A DNA stretch of 45,582 nt. Source: Oscillospiraceae bacterium (GTDB lineage Bacteria; Bacillota; Clostridia; Oscillospirales; Oscillospiraceae). The stretch covers positions 1 through 45,582 of the forward strand of contig WRAO01000018.1 in the NCBI GenBank assembly GCA_009780175.1. The letters are read 5' to 3'. The notes under the pieces are model-generated. The model searched no databases and was not told the DNA's origin. It saw only the letters and a program-made list of their open reading frames with translations. Every line of letters starts with the position of its first letter. The first letter of the stretch is position 1. Shown one piece after another: positions 16,085 to 24,904 of the stretch. Made by a program: the position numbers and the translations under genes.

Positions 16085-16104
16085 AAGAAGGGACGGGCGG
16101 TTCG

Positions 16105-17175
16105 ATGGAGCTTTCTAGTCGGAAAAAGCAGATATTGAAAGCTGTTGTGGAGGATTATATTGACTCTGCGGAACCGGTCAGTTCTAAGGCTTTGCAAGGG
16201 CGGGCTGATCTTGGGGTGTCTTCGGCGACGATCCGGAACGAGATGAACGATCTGGAGCAGATGGGCCTTTTGGAACAGCCGCACACCTCCGCCGGGCGGA
16301 CGCCGACGGCGCAGGGGTATCGGATATACGTCAATGAGCTCATGGGGCGCGGCGATGTGTCTTCGGTTGAGGCGGAGACGATAGAAGGCAAGTTTCGGCG
16401 GCCCGACGCGCTGGAGCAGGTTGTGTCGGACGCTTCGAAGCTGACGAGCCAGATTACGGCTTTGCCGAGCTATGCGATGCAGACGGTGTCTTTGGAGGTC
16501 ACGGCGCAGCGGTTTGAGCTGGTGCATGTGGATGACCGGACGTTTATCATTGTGGTGCTGCTCTCGAATAAGAGTGTGCAGAACCGGCTGGTAACCTTGC
16601 CGACGGTGACGCGGTCGGAGCAACTCATGCGGCTTTCGGCCTTGTTTAACGCGAGTTTTACGGGGAAGCCGGAGAGTGAGATGACACCGGAACTGATTAC
16701 CGCCACCGAACGGGCGGCGGGGGATGTGACGGGGGTCACGGCTGTGATTGCTGGCTTTGTGATGGAGATTCTCCTGAAAAGCCGGGTGCAGCATACGGTT
16801 GTGTCTGGGACTTCGAGTCTTTTGGAACATCCGGAATTTCAGGATGTGGAGAAGGCGCGGCGGGTGCTTGGGTATTTATCTAACGAGCAGGAGCTGCTCC
16901 GCTTGCCAGCACCGGATTCGGACGGGGTGAAGATTTTGATCGGGCCGGAGAATGTGGCGGAGGCACTGCGGGATTCCAGCGTTGTCGTGGCGAAATATGA
17001 CGCCGGGGACAATTTGCAGGGGATCATTGGCGTGGTAGGTCCGACGCGGATGGATTATGCGAAAGTAGCCGCGAAGCTAAGTTATATTGCGGGCGGTCTG
17101 GCGAAAGTGCTGGCGATGGGGGTACCCATTGGGCCGGGCGAGATTACACAGGGAAAAGGAGATGAGGAGCGATGA
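16105..17175 (+). CDS. hrcA: Heat-inducible transcription repressor HrcA
   Basis: A 356-aa repressor of class I heat-shock genes. The N-terminal winged helix includes RKKQILKAVVEDYIDSAEPV and the family hallmark SSATIRNEMNDLEQMGLLEQ, then PHTSAGRTPTAQGYR. The dimerisation and GAF-like domains follow, ending with the conserved GIIGVVGPTRMDYAKVAAKL. The ATG at 16105 was chosen: the longer open frame runs back through CIRCE and the promoter. The stop overlaps the grpE start (ATGA), so the two are coupled. The perfect CIRCE just upstream shows autoregulation. Confidence 0.97.
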   Translation: MELSSRKKQILKAVVEDYIDSAEPVSSKALQGRADLGVSSATIRNEMNDLEQMGLLEQPHTSAGRTPTAQGYRIYVNELMGRGDVSSVEAETIEGKFRRPDALEQVVSDASKLTSQITALPSYAMQTVSLEVTAQRFELVHVDDRTFIIVVLLSNKSVQNRLVTLPTVTRSEQLMRLSALFNASFTGKPESEMTPELITATERAAGDVTGVTAVIAGFVMEILLKSRVQHTVVSGTSSLLEHPEFQDVEKARRVLGYLSNEQELLRLPAPDSDGVKILIGPENVAEALRDSSVVVAKYDAGDNLQGIIGVVGPTRMDYAKVAAKLSYIAGGLAKVLAMGVPIGPGEITQGKGDEER

Positions 17176-17729
17176 GCAAGAAACATACAGAGCCGGATCC
17201 GGCGGAGATTGACATAGAAATTGAGGAGGGTACGGGGCCCCCGGAAGAGGCGGACGTGTTGCTCGCGGAAGATGGGCCGCCCGGTGTGGGATCCCTGCAG
17301 GAGCAGTTGGAGGCGGCCTTGCGAGAGGAGCAAAACCGCTATCTGCGACTTGCGGCGGAGTATGACAATTTCCGTAAGCGCAGCCAGAAGGAGCGCGAGG
17401 CGCTCTATGTGGATGTGAAGACCAATGTTGTGGCGGCGTTTTTGCCGGTCTATGACAATTTGGAGCGGGCGCTCAAGCAGGAGACGGAAGATGAGGCCTA
17501 TGCCAAGGGCGTGGAGATGACTATGACGCAACTCAGGGAAATCTTTGCGCAACTGGGTGTCCGGGAGATTCCGGCGGTGGGGGAGCGGTTTGATCCGGAA
17601 CTCCACAACGCGGTGTATCATATAGAGGACGAAGCCTATGGTGAGAACGAGATTGTAGAGCAGTTTATGGCTGGGTTTATGCTGGGGGACAAGGTGATTC
17701 GGCATTCGATGGTGAAGGTGGCGAATTAG
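17172..17729 (+). CDS. grpE: Nucleotide exchange factor GrpE
   Basis: A 185-aa co-chaperone that releases ADP from DnaK. The acidic N-terminus is variable. The long helical stalk contains RYLRLAAEYDNFRKRSQKER, and the beta domain contains GVREIPAVGERFDPELHNAVY. It ends with the typical GYMLGDKVIR-like motif, here GFMLGDKVIRHSMVKVAN. The start overlaps the hrcA stop by four bases. dnaK follows after 119 bp, a gap that holds a small hairpin repeat. Confidence 0.97.
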   Translation: MSKKHTEPDPAEIDIEIEEGTGPPEEADVLLAEDGPPGVGSLQEQLEAALREEQNRYLRLAAEYDNFRKRSQKEREALYVDVKTNVVAAFLPVYDNLERALKQETEDEAYAKGVEMTMTQLREIFAQLGVREIPAVGERFDPELHNAVYHIEDEAYGENEIVEQFMAGFMLGDKVIRHSMVKVAN

Positions 17730-17802
17730 GCTGTGTCCTGCGGGACAAAACAGGTATTAACGGACGCGCAAGGCGCGGACCGGGATAAAATAAAAAACAG
17801 AC

Positions 17803-17825
17803 GGGCGAACACAGTTCGCCCCTAC
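17803..17825. repeat. 23-bp hairpin repeat (GGGCGAAC family)
   Basis: GGGCGAAC-ACA-GTTCGCCC plus CCTAC. An exact inverted copy lies at 27173-27195 between argJ and argB. A divergent relative may sit inside the gene at 21129 (21786-21810). Confidence 0.85.
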
Positions 17826-17848
17826 AGAGAAAATGGAGGCACTTTAGT

Positions 17849-19687
17849 ATGGGAAAAATTATTGGGATTGACCTTGGTACGACGAACTCTTGCGTAGCCG
17901 TCATTGAGGGCGGACAGCCGGAGATTGTTCCAAACGCGGAAGGCAACCGGACGACGCCGTCTGTGGTTGCGTTTGCGAAGGACGGACAGCGGATGGTGGG
18001 TCAGGTGGCGAAACGCCAAGCGATCACGAATCCGGATCGGACGATTGCTTCGATTAAGCGGGAGATGGGTACATCACATAAGGTGGACATCGACGGGAAG
18101 CAGTATACGCCGCAGGAGATTTCGGCGATGATTTTGCAGAAATTGAAAGCGGACGCGGAGGCTTATCTTGGGCAGCCGGTGAGCGGTGCTGTCATCACGG
18201 TGCCGGCTTACTTCTCGGACAGTCAGCGGCAGGCGACGAAGGATGCGGGGACGATTGCGGGGCTGGATGTCAAGCGGATCATCAACGAGCCTACGGCGGC
18301 GGCGTTGGCTTACGGGCTGGACAAGGAACAGGATCAGAAGATCATGGTGTATGACCTCGGCGGCGGGACCTTTGACGTTTCGGTGCTTGAGATCGGCGAC
18401 GGGGTCATTGAAGTATTGGCGACGGCGGGAAATAACCGGCTGGGCGGCGACGACTTTGATGAGGCGGTCATGCGCTATCTCGAAGCTGAGTTTAAGAAGG
18501 ACAGCGGGATTGATCTGCGGAACGATAAGGTTGCGATGCAACGTTTGCGTGAGGCGGCGGAGAAGGCGAAGGTTGAGCTTTCAAGCGTGACTTCGACGAA
18601 TATCAACCTGCCTTACGTCACGGCGGACGCGACGGGGCCGAAGCACCTCGATATTACATTGACGCGGGCGAAGTTTAATGAACTGACGCATGATCTAGTG
18701 GAGAAGACGGTTGGGCCGGTGAATCAGGCGCTTTCGGATTCCGGGCTGACGGCGAAAGATTTGTCCAAAGTGCTCTTGGTCGGCGGATCGACACGGATTC
18801 CGGCGGTGCAGGAGGCTGTGAAGAAGATCACGGGACAGGAGCCGTTTAAGGGGATTAACCCGGATGAGTGTGTCGCGGCTGGCGCGGCGATCCAAGGCGG
18901 TGTGCTCGGCGGCGATGTGGAGGGGATTTTGCTCCTCGATGTCACACCGTTGTCGCTGGGGATTGAGACGCAGGGCGGGATTTGCACGAAGCTCATCGAG
19001 CGGAATACGACGATTCCGACGAAGAAAAGCCAGATTTTCTCCACGGCGGCGAATAATCAGACGAGCGTGGAAGTCAATGTGCTGCAGGGCGAGCGCGAGA
19101 TGGCGCAGTATAACAAGAGTCTCGGCAAGTTCCATCTGTCGGACATTCCGATGGCGCCGCGCGGTGTGCCGCAGATTGAAGTTACATTTGACGTGGACGC
19201 GAACGGGATTGTGAACGTGTCGGCGAAGGATCTGGGTACGGGGAAAGAGCAGAAAATTACGATCACGGCGTCTTCGAACCTGAGCAAGGACGATATTGAA
19301 AAGGCTGTGAAAGAAGCCGAACTGTATGCCGCGGAAGACGCCAAGCGCAAAGAAGAGGTTGAGCTGCGCAATCAGGCGGATCAGATGGTATATCAGTCTG
19401 AGAAGATGCTGGCGGATGTCGGCGACAAGCTGGAAGAAGCGGACAAGACTGCCATCCAAGACGGCATGACGAAGGTGCAGGAGGCCCTCAAGGGCGAGGA
19501 GATTGAGCTGGTTCGTCTGGCGACGGAGGCCTTGACAAAGGCCTTGCAGACGGCGAGTGAGAAGCTGTATAGCCAAAGCGGTCATCAGCACGGCGGTCCG
19601 GAGGGCGATTTCGGTGGGCAGACGCCGCCGGAGGGTGACTTTGTGGATGCGGATTATGAGGTTGTAGACGATCAGGAACAGAAATAG
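17849..19687 (+). CDS. dnaK: Molecular chaperone DnaK (Hsp70)
   Basis: A 612-aa ATP-driven chaperone. The ATPase domain shows [14 protein letters not shown] at the start, [35 protein letters not shown] and the hinge-side [19 protein letters not shown]. The substrate-binding domain has [20 protein letters not shown] and the lid helices follow. It ends in the acidic EVVDDQEQK tail. The length is usual for Gram-positive DnaK, which lacks the short insert found in Gram-negative proteins. The start has GGAGG nine bases upstream. It lies in the hrcA-grpE-dnaK-dnaJ operon under CIRCE. Confidence 0.99.
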   Translation: MGKIIGIDLGTTNSCVAVIEGGQPEIVPNAEGNRTTPSVVAFAKDGQRMVGQVAKRQAITNPDRTIASIKREMGTSHKVDIDGKQYTPQEISAMILQKLKADAEAYLGQPVSGAVITVPAYFSDSQRQATKDAGTIAGLDVKRIINEPTAAALAYGLDKEQDQKIMVYDLGGGTFDVSVLEIGDGVIEVLATAGNNRLGGDDFDEAVMRYLEAEFKKDSGIDLRNDKVAMQRLREAAEKAKVELSSVTSTNINLPYVTADATGPKHLDITLTRAKFNELTHDLVEKTVGPVNQALSDSGLTAKDLSKVLLVGGSTRIPAVQEAVKKITGQEPFKGINPDECVAAGAAIQGGVLGGDVEGILLLDVTPLSLGIETQGGICTKLIERNTTIPTKKSQIFSTAANNQTSVEVNVLQGEREMAQYNKSLGKFHLSDIPMAPRGVPQIEVTFDVDANGIVNVSAKDLGTGKEQKITITASSNLSKDDIEKAVKEAELYAAEDAKRKEEVELRNQADQMVYQSEKMLADVGDKLEEADKTAIQDGMTKVQEALKGEEIELVRLATEALTKALQTASEKLYSQSGHQHGGPEGDFGGQTPPEGDFVDADYEVVDDQEQK

Positions 19688-19699
19688 GATTGTGTGAGG

Positions 19700-19795
19700 G
19701 TGCAAAGGCTCCTTTGAAAAGGGGCCTTTGCACTGTGGGACATCGAGTTACGCATAAGGTTTAAGCAAAAAACGGGACGCTGGGGACAGCGTCCC
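19700..19795 (+). other. Two hairpins between dnaK and dnaJ
   Basis: First hairpin 19700-19733: a 16-bp stem of GTGCAAAGGCTCCTTT against its complement, one G-U pair, with sequence like the ends of the MITE-like repeat. Second hairpin 19774-19795: GGGACGCT/AGCGTCCC. Neither is followed by a good T-tract, so they more likely tune mRNA stability or reduce dnaJ expression than stop transcription fully. Confidence 0.6.
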
Positions 19796-19823
19796 ATAGT
19801 CTGTTAGTCAGGAGAATAGTTAC

Positions 19824-20969
19824 ATGGCGGGACAAAAACGAGATTATTACGAGGTGCTGGGACTCAAGAAGGGCGCCAGCGACTCTGAGATAAAGAAGGC
19901 GTTTCGCAAGCTTGCGAAGCAGAACCATCCGGACGTCAACCCCGACAACGACGCGGCTGAGGCGCGGTTTAAGGAGATCAACGAGGCGTATGAGATTCTT
20001 TCGGATGCCGATAAGAAGTCGAAATATGACCAGTTTGGGCACGCGGGGGTTGATCCGAACTACGGGGCTGGGCCTGGGGCCGGTGGGTACGGCGGTGGCT
20101 TTGGCGGCGGGTTCAATGGGATGGAGTTTGATCTGGGAGATATCTTCGGGTCCTTCTTTGGCGGCGGGTTTGGCGGGAGCACGGCGAACCGCAATGGGCC
20201 GCGGAAGGGAGAATCCATCCATCTGGATGAAATTATCTCTTTTGAAGAGGCGGCCTTTGGCTGTGAGCGGGAGTTGAATGTCCCGACGATTGTGGATTGC
20301 GAGACTTGTAAGGGGACCGGCGCCGCGCCGGGGACGACGCCGGAGGTCTGTTCGCAATGCCATGGGACGGGGTCTGTGCAGACGCAGAGACGGACGGCCT
20401 TTGGGGTGATGAATACGGCTTCGCCCTGTCCGAAGTGCCATGGGGCGGGAAAGATTATTCCGAAGCCCTGTGAGACTTGTAAGGGCAAGGGGAAGGTGCG
20501 GAAGCATCAGAAGATTTCCGTGAAGATTCCGGCGGGGATTGATGACGGGCAGACGATCTCTGTGCGCGGCAAGGGGAACGCGGGGGTGAACGGCGGCCCG
20601 GCGGGGGATTTGCTGGTGACGGTGCAGGTTCGGCCGCATCCTGTGTTTGAGCGGGAGGGCGCGCGGGTCTATAGTAAGATCCATGTGTCTGTCGTTCAGG
20701 CGATCCTTGGGGATGAGCTGGAGGTGGATACGCTCGACGGCAAGGTGAAATACACCATGCCGGAGGGGACGCAGTCGGGCACGGTGTTTCGGCTCAAGGG
20801 CAAGGGGATTCCTTATCTCAACGCGAATGGGCGCGGGGATCAGTTTGTGACGGTTGTGGTGGATATTCCAGGCGGGCTGAACGCGGAACAGCGGGAGTTG
20901 GTCGCGAAGCTGGGCGAGAGTATGGGGCAGAAGGCGACGAAGAAGGCTGGGTTTTTTAAGCGGAAGTAG
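19824..20969 (+). CDS. dnaJ: Chaperone protein DnaJ (Hsp40)
   Basis: A 381-aa co-chaperone that delivers substrates and stimulates DnaK ATP hydrolysis. The J domain (about 1-70) has [20 protein letters not shown] and the catalytic HPD in [12 protein letters not shown]-rich linker with [11 protein letters not shown] follows. Four zinc-binding repeats are visible: [24 protein letters not shown] and CETCKGKG. The C-terminal substrate-binding domains contain [18 protein letters not shown]. It is a full-length type I DnaJ. The start is preceded by CAGGAG. It is the last gene of the heat-shock operon. Confidence 0.98.
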   Translation: MAGQKRDYYEVLGLKKGASDSEIKKAFRKLAKQNHPDVNPDNDAAEARFKEINEAYEILSDADKKSKYDQFGHAGVDPNYGAGPGAGGYGGGFGGGFNGMEFDLGDIFGSFFGGGFGGSTANRNGPRKGESIHLDEIISFEEAAFGCERELNVPTIVDCETCKGTGAAPGTTPEVCSQCHGTGSVQTQRRTAFGVMNTASPCPKCHGAGKIIPKPCETCKGKGKVRKHQKISVKIPAGIDDGQTISVRGKGNAGVNGGPAGDLLVTVQVRPHPVFEREGARVYSKIHVSVVQAILGDELEVDTLDGKVKYTMPEGTQSGTVFRLKGKGIPYLNANGRGDQFVTVVVDIPGGLNAEQRELVAKLGESMGQKATKKAGFFKRK

Positions 20970-20985
20970 AGGATAGCGGTGAAAG

Positions 20986-21106
20986 CCTCCTTTTCCAAAG
21001 GAGGTGGCAGGCGAAGCCTGACGGAGGATTTGTTGGATGCGGGCGAATGTCGATAAAGAGCAATCCTCAGTCAGCTTCGCTGACAGCTCCTTTGAAAAAG
21101 GAGCCT
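20986..21106. repeat. MITE-like element, copy B
   Basis: A 121-bp element with imperfect terminal inverted repeats of about 45 bp. The left end is GCCTCCTTTTCCAAAGGAGG, continuing through GCGAAGCCTGACGGAGGATT; the right end reads AATCCTCAGTCAGCTTCGC through AAAAAGGAGCC. It matches copy A at 2897-3088. Isolated end-like hairpins occur at 19700-19733 and 35870-35893. It may also serve as a transcription barrier after dnaJ. Confidence 0.75.
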
Positions 21107-21128
21107 ATCTATTACAAGGATGTGTGAT

Positions 21129-22334
21129 ATGAGTAAATTACAGCACACTGACATCGCGATTATTGGCGGCGGGGCCTCGGGGCTTGTTGCCGCGCTTTCC
21201 GCCGCCCGGCTTGGGGCGGCGGTTGCTGTTTTGGAGAAATTACCTCGCGTGGGCAAGAAATTGCTGGCTACGGGAAATGGGCGGTGCAATTTGGGGAATC
21301 TGTCTGCGGATTTGGGGGCGTATCACGGAAGCGTGGACGTCTCTTCTGTATTGGCGCGGTTTCCGGGGGAAGAGGCGTTTTTTGCGGAGCTGGGGTTGGT
21401 TGTAAGACCGGATGAGGCGGGACGGCTATATCCGGCGAGTGGACAGGCCACATCTGTGCTCGATGCCTTGCGCCTCCAGTGCGCCGCGCTTGGGGTGCGA
21501 GAGGTTTGTGACTTTGCTGTGCGGGAGATTCGGCCCGAAGACGGTGGGTTTTTGATCCGGTCGAGCTCTGGCGATACGGTACGCGCGCGGCGGGTGGTTT
21601 TGGCCTGTGGGGGTATGGCTGGACCGCAGTATGGGACATCCGGTGAAGGGCTGCAGTTGGCGGAGGCGTTGGGGCATTCGGTGACGGTGGTTTATCCGGC
21701 GTTGGGGCCAGTGGCTGTGGAGCCGAAGGCTGTGCGGGCGTTGAAGGGCTTGCGGGTGCAGGCGAAAGTCACGGCGGTCTTGAACGGGCGGCCGGATGCC
21801 GCCCCTACGGAGGAAGGACAAGTCCAGTTCGGCGACGGGGTTTTGTCGGGGATTTGTGTGTTCAATTTGGCGGGGTATCGGCCGGAGGCGTTGAGCCTTG
21901 ATTTGGTGCCTTGGTGTGCGGATGCGGTGGGGCTTTTGCGGGAGATTGCGTCGCGGCGGGCGGAGTTTTTGTTGGAGGATTTCCTCACCGGCCTCGTGCC
22001 GAAGCGGGTGGGACAGGTGCTTTTGCAGGCTGTGACGGAGAAACCGCTTTCGACCTCGGTGTCGGCGCTTTCGGAGAAGGAATTGACCGCGCTTGCGGGT
22101 TTGATGAAGGACTGGCGGTTTGCGGTGGTGCCGCGTGTGGATTGGGAGGCGGCGCAGGTGACGGCGGGGGGTGTGACGGGCGTTGGGGCGACGTTGGAAT
22201 CTCCGATTGTGCCGGGCTTGTTTTTTGCGGGGGAGGTACTTGACGTGCATGGGGATACCGGGGGGGTTAATTTGCGGTGGGCGTGGGCGAGTGGAGTTGT
22301 GGCGGGGTGTGGGGCGGCGGGTTCGTTGAAGTGA
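21129..22334 (+). CDS. NAD(P)/FAD-dependent oxidoreductase, HI0933/BaiN family
   Basis: A 401-aa flavoprotein. The N-terminal FAD-binding Rossmann motif is IAIIGGGASGLVAALSAARLG, followed by the family hallmark GKKLLATGNGRCNLGN. The C-terminal FAD motif is GLFFAGEVLDVHGDTGGVNLRWAWASG. Substrates are mostly unknown; some relatives reduce bile-acid intermediates or quinone-like compounds. The ATG at 21129 has AAGGA upstream and was preferred to a GTG at 21120. An in-frame palindrome, GGGCGGC-N5-GCCGCCC (21786-21804), encodes the phrase NGRPDAAPTEEG at a predicted surface loop and resembles intergenic repeats. The next gene starts 16 bp after the stop. Confidence 0.9.
   Translation: MSKLQHTDIAIIGGGASGLVAALSAARLGAAVAVLEKLPRVGKKLLATGNGRCNLGNLSADLGAYHGSVDVSSVLARFPGEEAFFAELGLVVRPDEAGRLYPASGQATSVLDALRLQCAALGVREVCDFAVREIRPEDGGFLIRSSSGDTVRARRVVLACGGMAGPQYGTSGEGLQLAEALGHSVTVVYPALGPVAVEPKAVRALKGLRVQAKVTAVLNGRPDAAPTEEGQVQFGDGVLSGICVFNLAGYRPEALSLDLVPWCADAVGLLREIASRRAEFLLEDFLTGLVPKRVGQVLLQAVTEKPLSTSVSALSEKELTALAGLMKDWRFAVVPRVDWEAAQVTAGGVTGVGATLESPIVPGLFFAGEVLDVHGDTGGVNLRWAWASGVVAGCGAAGSLK
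21786..21810. repeat. Palindromic repeat inside the HI0933-family gene
   Basis: GGGCGGC-CGGAT-GCCGCCC followed by CTACGG. The stem and CCCCTAC tail resemble the intergenic repeat at 17803 and 27173. It is in frame and would add about eight residues. Insertion of a mobile palindrome is inference. Confidence 0.4.
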
Positions 22335-22350
22335 CTGTGAGGTGTGGAAA

Positions 22351-23214
22351 ATGGTTTCGAATGAATTAAAAGTTATTAACTATGCCCGAGAGATAGATGT
22401 TGTGTTAAGATATAACTCTGTCTGGCTGGCAAGAGTACAAATGGCAGAGCTAGCAGGTCTGGATAAAGCTATCATTAGTAAATACATCCAAGGTATCTTT
22501 GCGGCAAAAGAACTTGACCAGAATTTAACTGTTAGAGGATTTTCTTCTGATATTAGTGGTATACTGCAAAATGAGAAATACTATAATCTGGAAGTCCTTT
22601 CCAAAATAGCAGATCGGATAAAATCTGATAAGGCAAAGCGGAAGGAGCATATTCGTGTTCAACAATTTCATACTTGGGCAATTCGTCTCATTTCAATGAA
22701 CTCATCAAATCCATCTCCATCTACTCGTGGACTGGCGATACCTATTGGTGGTTTTGCGCCACTTTCAAATGATAAGAAGCTAAATGATGAAATCGGTAAC
22801 ATACAAATAGATAGTGCCAGCTTAGCAAAGTCTGCTTATAAGAATGCAGATGAATTTTTTGCCGTAGCGATTTTTTTAGAGAGACGCGATAGAAGGAGGC
22901 TCATTACTTTCATTGCGAACTTGGCATTTGCGTGTGAATTGTATATAAAATCTTTGATTTATAGTTCTGGTGAAACACCTAAGCAAACACATGAATTAAA
23001 AGACCTTTACGATCAACTTGATGAGAGGATTAAAAAACGGATAGTGTGTGAAATGAATTTACCTGAAAGCGAGGTTTTTCAAGTTTTGGGAGAGATAAGT
23101 GGCTCTTTCGACTATGCGAGGTATTCGCATGAAAGGTTAGCGCTGGCTTTTAATGATGAGGGCTTAAAACAGTTCACCTTGGCTGTAAAAAACGCGATAG
23201 TGTTTCCCCTATGA
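22351..23214 (+). CDS. RhuM-like plus HEPN-like fusion protein, candidate defence gene
   Basis: A 287-aa protein. Residues 15-112 resemble the RhuM/phage-type DNA-binding domain: VWLARVQMAELAGLDKAIIS, then a region with KYYNLEVLSKIADRIKS. Residues 158-287 resemble a HEPN domain: helices with FACELYIKSLIY (193-204) and HELKDLYDQLDERIKK (214-229), and a late FDYARYSHE (253-261). The standard RNase motif RX4-6H is not obvious; RYSH is shorter. The gene is clearly richer in A+T than both neighbours, which points to transfer. It nevertheless sits 16 bp after one flavoprotein gene and 12 bp before another, without a promoter of its own that I can see. The ATG at 22351 has GAGGTG upstream. A role in phage defence or toxin-antitoxin control is inference. 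Confidence 0.75.
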   Translation: MVSNELKVINYAREIDVVLRYNSVWLARVQMAELAGLDKAIISKYIQGIFAAKELDQNLTVRGFSSDISGILQNEKYYNLEVLSKIADRIKSDKAKRKEHIRVQQFHTWAIRLISMNSSNPSPSTRGLAIPIGGFAPLSNDKKLNDEIGNIQIDSASLAKSAYKNADEFFAVAIFLERRDRRRLITFIANLAFACELYIKSLIYSSGETPKQTHELKDLYDQLDERIKKRIVCEMNLPESEVFQVLGEISGSFDYARYSHERLALAFNDEGLKQFTLAVKNAIVFPL

Positions 23215-23226
23215 GGAGATGAAACT

Positions 23227-24810
23227 ATGATTCGAATTACAGACATCAAGGCCCCATTGGATTTCACAATTGAGTGGGTTCGGGGAGAGATTGCGGCGCG
23301 GCGGCTTTCGGTCCCGGAAGACACCCTTGTCTCCGTGCGCCTCCTGCGCAAATCTCTCGACGCGCGGCGGCGCACCAACATCCACTACGTGCTAACCGTC
23401 GGCGTCGAAATCGCAGATGAGGCAGGCATCCTTGCGAGATGCAAGGATGCCTCCGTCAGCGCGGCCCCGGAGCAACCGTTCCGTGTGCTGCCGGAATGGT
23501 CCACTGCCCAATCGCCGGTAATCGTAGGCGCAGGGCCGGCAGGCTTATTTGCAGCATTGACCTTGGCGAAAGCCGGGGCGCGACCCCTCGTCTTGGAGCG
23601 GGGCGGGCCTGTGGAGGAGCGTCGTGCGGCGGTGGAGCGGTTTTGGGCCGGGGGCGAGCTCGACCCCGAGTGCAACGTCCAGTTCGGCGAGGGCGGGGCG
23701 GGGACGTTTTCGGATGGGAAATTGACCACGGGGATATCCGACCCCCGTGTGGATGAGGTGCTTCGGGCGTTTTGCGAATGCGGCGCGCCGGAGGAGATTT
23801 TGTATGAGGCGCGGCCTCATATTGGGACGGATTTGCTGGGCTCCGTTGTGCGGAAGCTGCGGGAGAAGATTCGAACGCTCGGTGGGCGGGTTGAATTTTA
23901 TGCAAAATTTATAGATTTTCGTATGGAACAGGGCCGGGTGAGCCATGCGGTTTATGAGCGGGGCGGCGAGACAATTACGGTGCCGACCGAGCATATTATA
24001 TTGGCGACCGGGCATAGCGCGCGGGATGTGTTTGCGCATTTGCACGGGAAAGGTGTGTCGATGCAGCAGAAGCCGTTTGCGGTGGGGCTGCGGATTGAGC
24101 ATAAGCAGGCGATGATTGACCGGGCGATGTATGGGGACGCGGCGGAGCTTGGGGTTTTGCCCGCGGCGGACTATAAGTTGGCGGTGCGTACGGCCTCGGG
24201 GCGGGGAGTATATACCTTTTGCATGTGTCCCGGCGGCGTTGTGGTGGCAGCGAGTTCGGAGCCGGGCGGTGTGGTGACGAATGGGATGAGTTATCACGCG
24301 CGGGACGCGGAGAATGCGAACAGTGCGGTGCTGGTTGGTGTTGGGGGCCCTGATTTTGGGTCGGCGCATCCCTTGGCGGGGGTCGCGTTTCAGCGGGAGA
24401 TTGAGGCGCGGGCGTTTGCGATGTCAGGGCAGTACTTGGCCCCGTCGTGTACGGTGGGAGAGTTTCAGAGTGGACGTGTTGGCGGCGCGTTTTCGGATGT
24501 GCGGCCGAGCTATCAGCCGGGCGTGACGTCTGCGCTGCCGGGGGCGTATTTGCCTTCGTTTGTCACAGAGGCGATTTTGGAAGGGCTGCCGATGTTGGGC
24601 AAGAAGCTCCGGGGATTTGATGATCCCGGTGCGGCGCTCACTGGGCCAGAGACGCGGACTTCTAGTCCTGTGCGGATTCTACGGGGAGAGGACGGGTGTA
24701 GCATCAGTGTGCCCGGACTCTATCCGGCGGGAGAGGGCGCGGGGTATGCCGGGGGGATCGTGTCTGCGGCGGTGGATGGGATCAAGACGGCGGAGCGGAT
24801 GCTAGGGTAA
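23227..24810 (+). CDS. FAD-dependent oxidoreductase (COG2509-type)
   Basis: A 527-aa flavoprotein of unknown substrate. The first 90 residues form a small domain (RRKSLDARRRTNIHYVL-like segment) usual in this family. The FAD-binding motif is PVIVGAGPAGLFAALTLAKAG. It is followed by CNVQFGEGGAGTFSDGKLTTG, a family hallmark, and near the C-terminus by GLYPAGEGAGYAGGIVSAAVDG. Start at 23227 with GGAG upstream, only 12 bp after the RhuM-HEPN stop, so the genes are probably cotranscribed. A perfect 12-bp inverted repeat (23424-23452) lies within the coding frame between the two domains and encodes an ILARCKDAS phrase. Confidence 0.9.
   Translation: MIRITDIKAPLDFTIEWVRGEIAARRLSVPEDTLVSVRLLRKSLDARRRTNIHYVLTVGVEIADEAGILARCKDASVSAAPEQPFRVLPEWSTAQSPVIVGAGPAGLFAALTLAKAGARPLVLERGGPVEERRAAVERFWAGGELDPECNVQFGEGGAGTFSDGKLTTGISDPRVDEVLRAFCECGAPEEILYEARPHIGTDLLGSVVRKLREKIRTLGGRVEFYAKFIDFRMEQGRVSHAVYERGGETITVPTEHIILATGHSARDVFAHLHGKGVSMQQKPFAVGLRIEHKQAMIDRAMYGDAAELGVLPAADYKLAVRTASGRGVYTFCMCPGGVVVAASSEPGGVVTNGMSYHARDAENANSAVLVGVGGPDFGSAHPLAGVAFQREIEARAFAMSGQYLAPSCTVGEFQSGRVGGAFSDVRPSYQPGVTSALPGAYLPSFVTEAILEGLPMLGKKLRGFDDPGAALTGPETRTSSPVRILRGEDGCSISVPGLYPAGEGAGYAGGIVSAAVDGIKTAERMLG
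23424..23452. repeat. Perfect palindrome inside the FAD oxidoreductase gene
   Basis: AGGCATCCTTGC-GAGAT-GCAAGGATGCCT: 12-bp perfect arms, five-base loop, in frame at the junction of the N-terminal and FAD domains. It may be an inserted palindromic element. Confidence 0.6.
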
Positions 24811-24829
24811 TCCAAATGTTGCGAATTAT

Positions 24830-24880
24830 CGCGCATTTTTATGCGAAACTATTGCATAAAAATGCGCGTTGTGTTATATT
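24830..24880 (+). promoter_or_regulatory. arg operon promoter with ARG-box operator
   Basis: Promoter TTGCAT (24852-24857), 17-nt spacer, TATATT (24875-24880). A perfect 15-bp inverted repeat (24830-24844 and 24854-24868) holds two ARG-box-like units, GCATTTTTATGC and GCATAAAAATGC. The right arm covers the -35 box. ArgR/AhrC repression in excess arginine is expected from known systems. Confidence 0.82.
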
Positions 24881-24904
24881 GGTCGGTATGCGAGGAGGGG
24901 CGAT

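Noticed and set aside
24830-24868. Inverted repeat upstream of argC considered as a terminator of the FAD gene
   Set aside because: The ARG-box half sites and the overlap with a good -35 box explain it better, and no T-tract follows.
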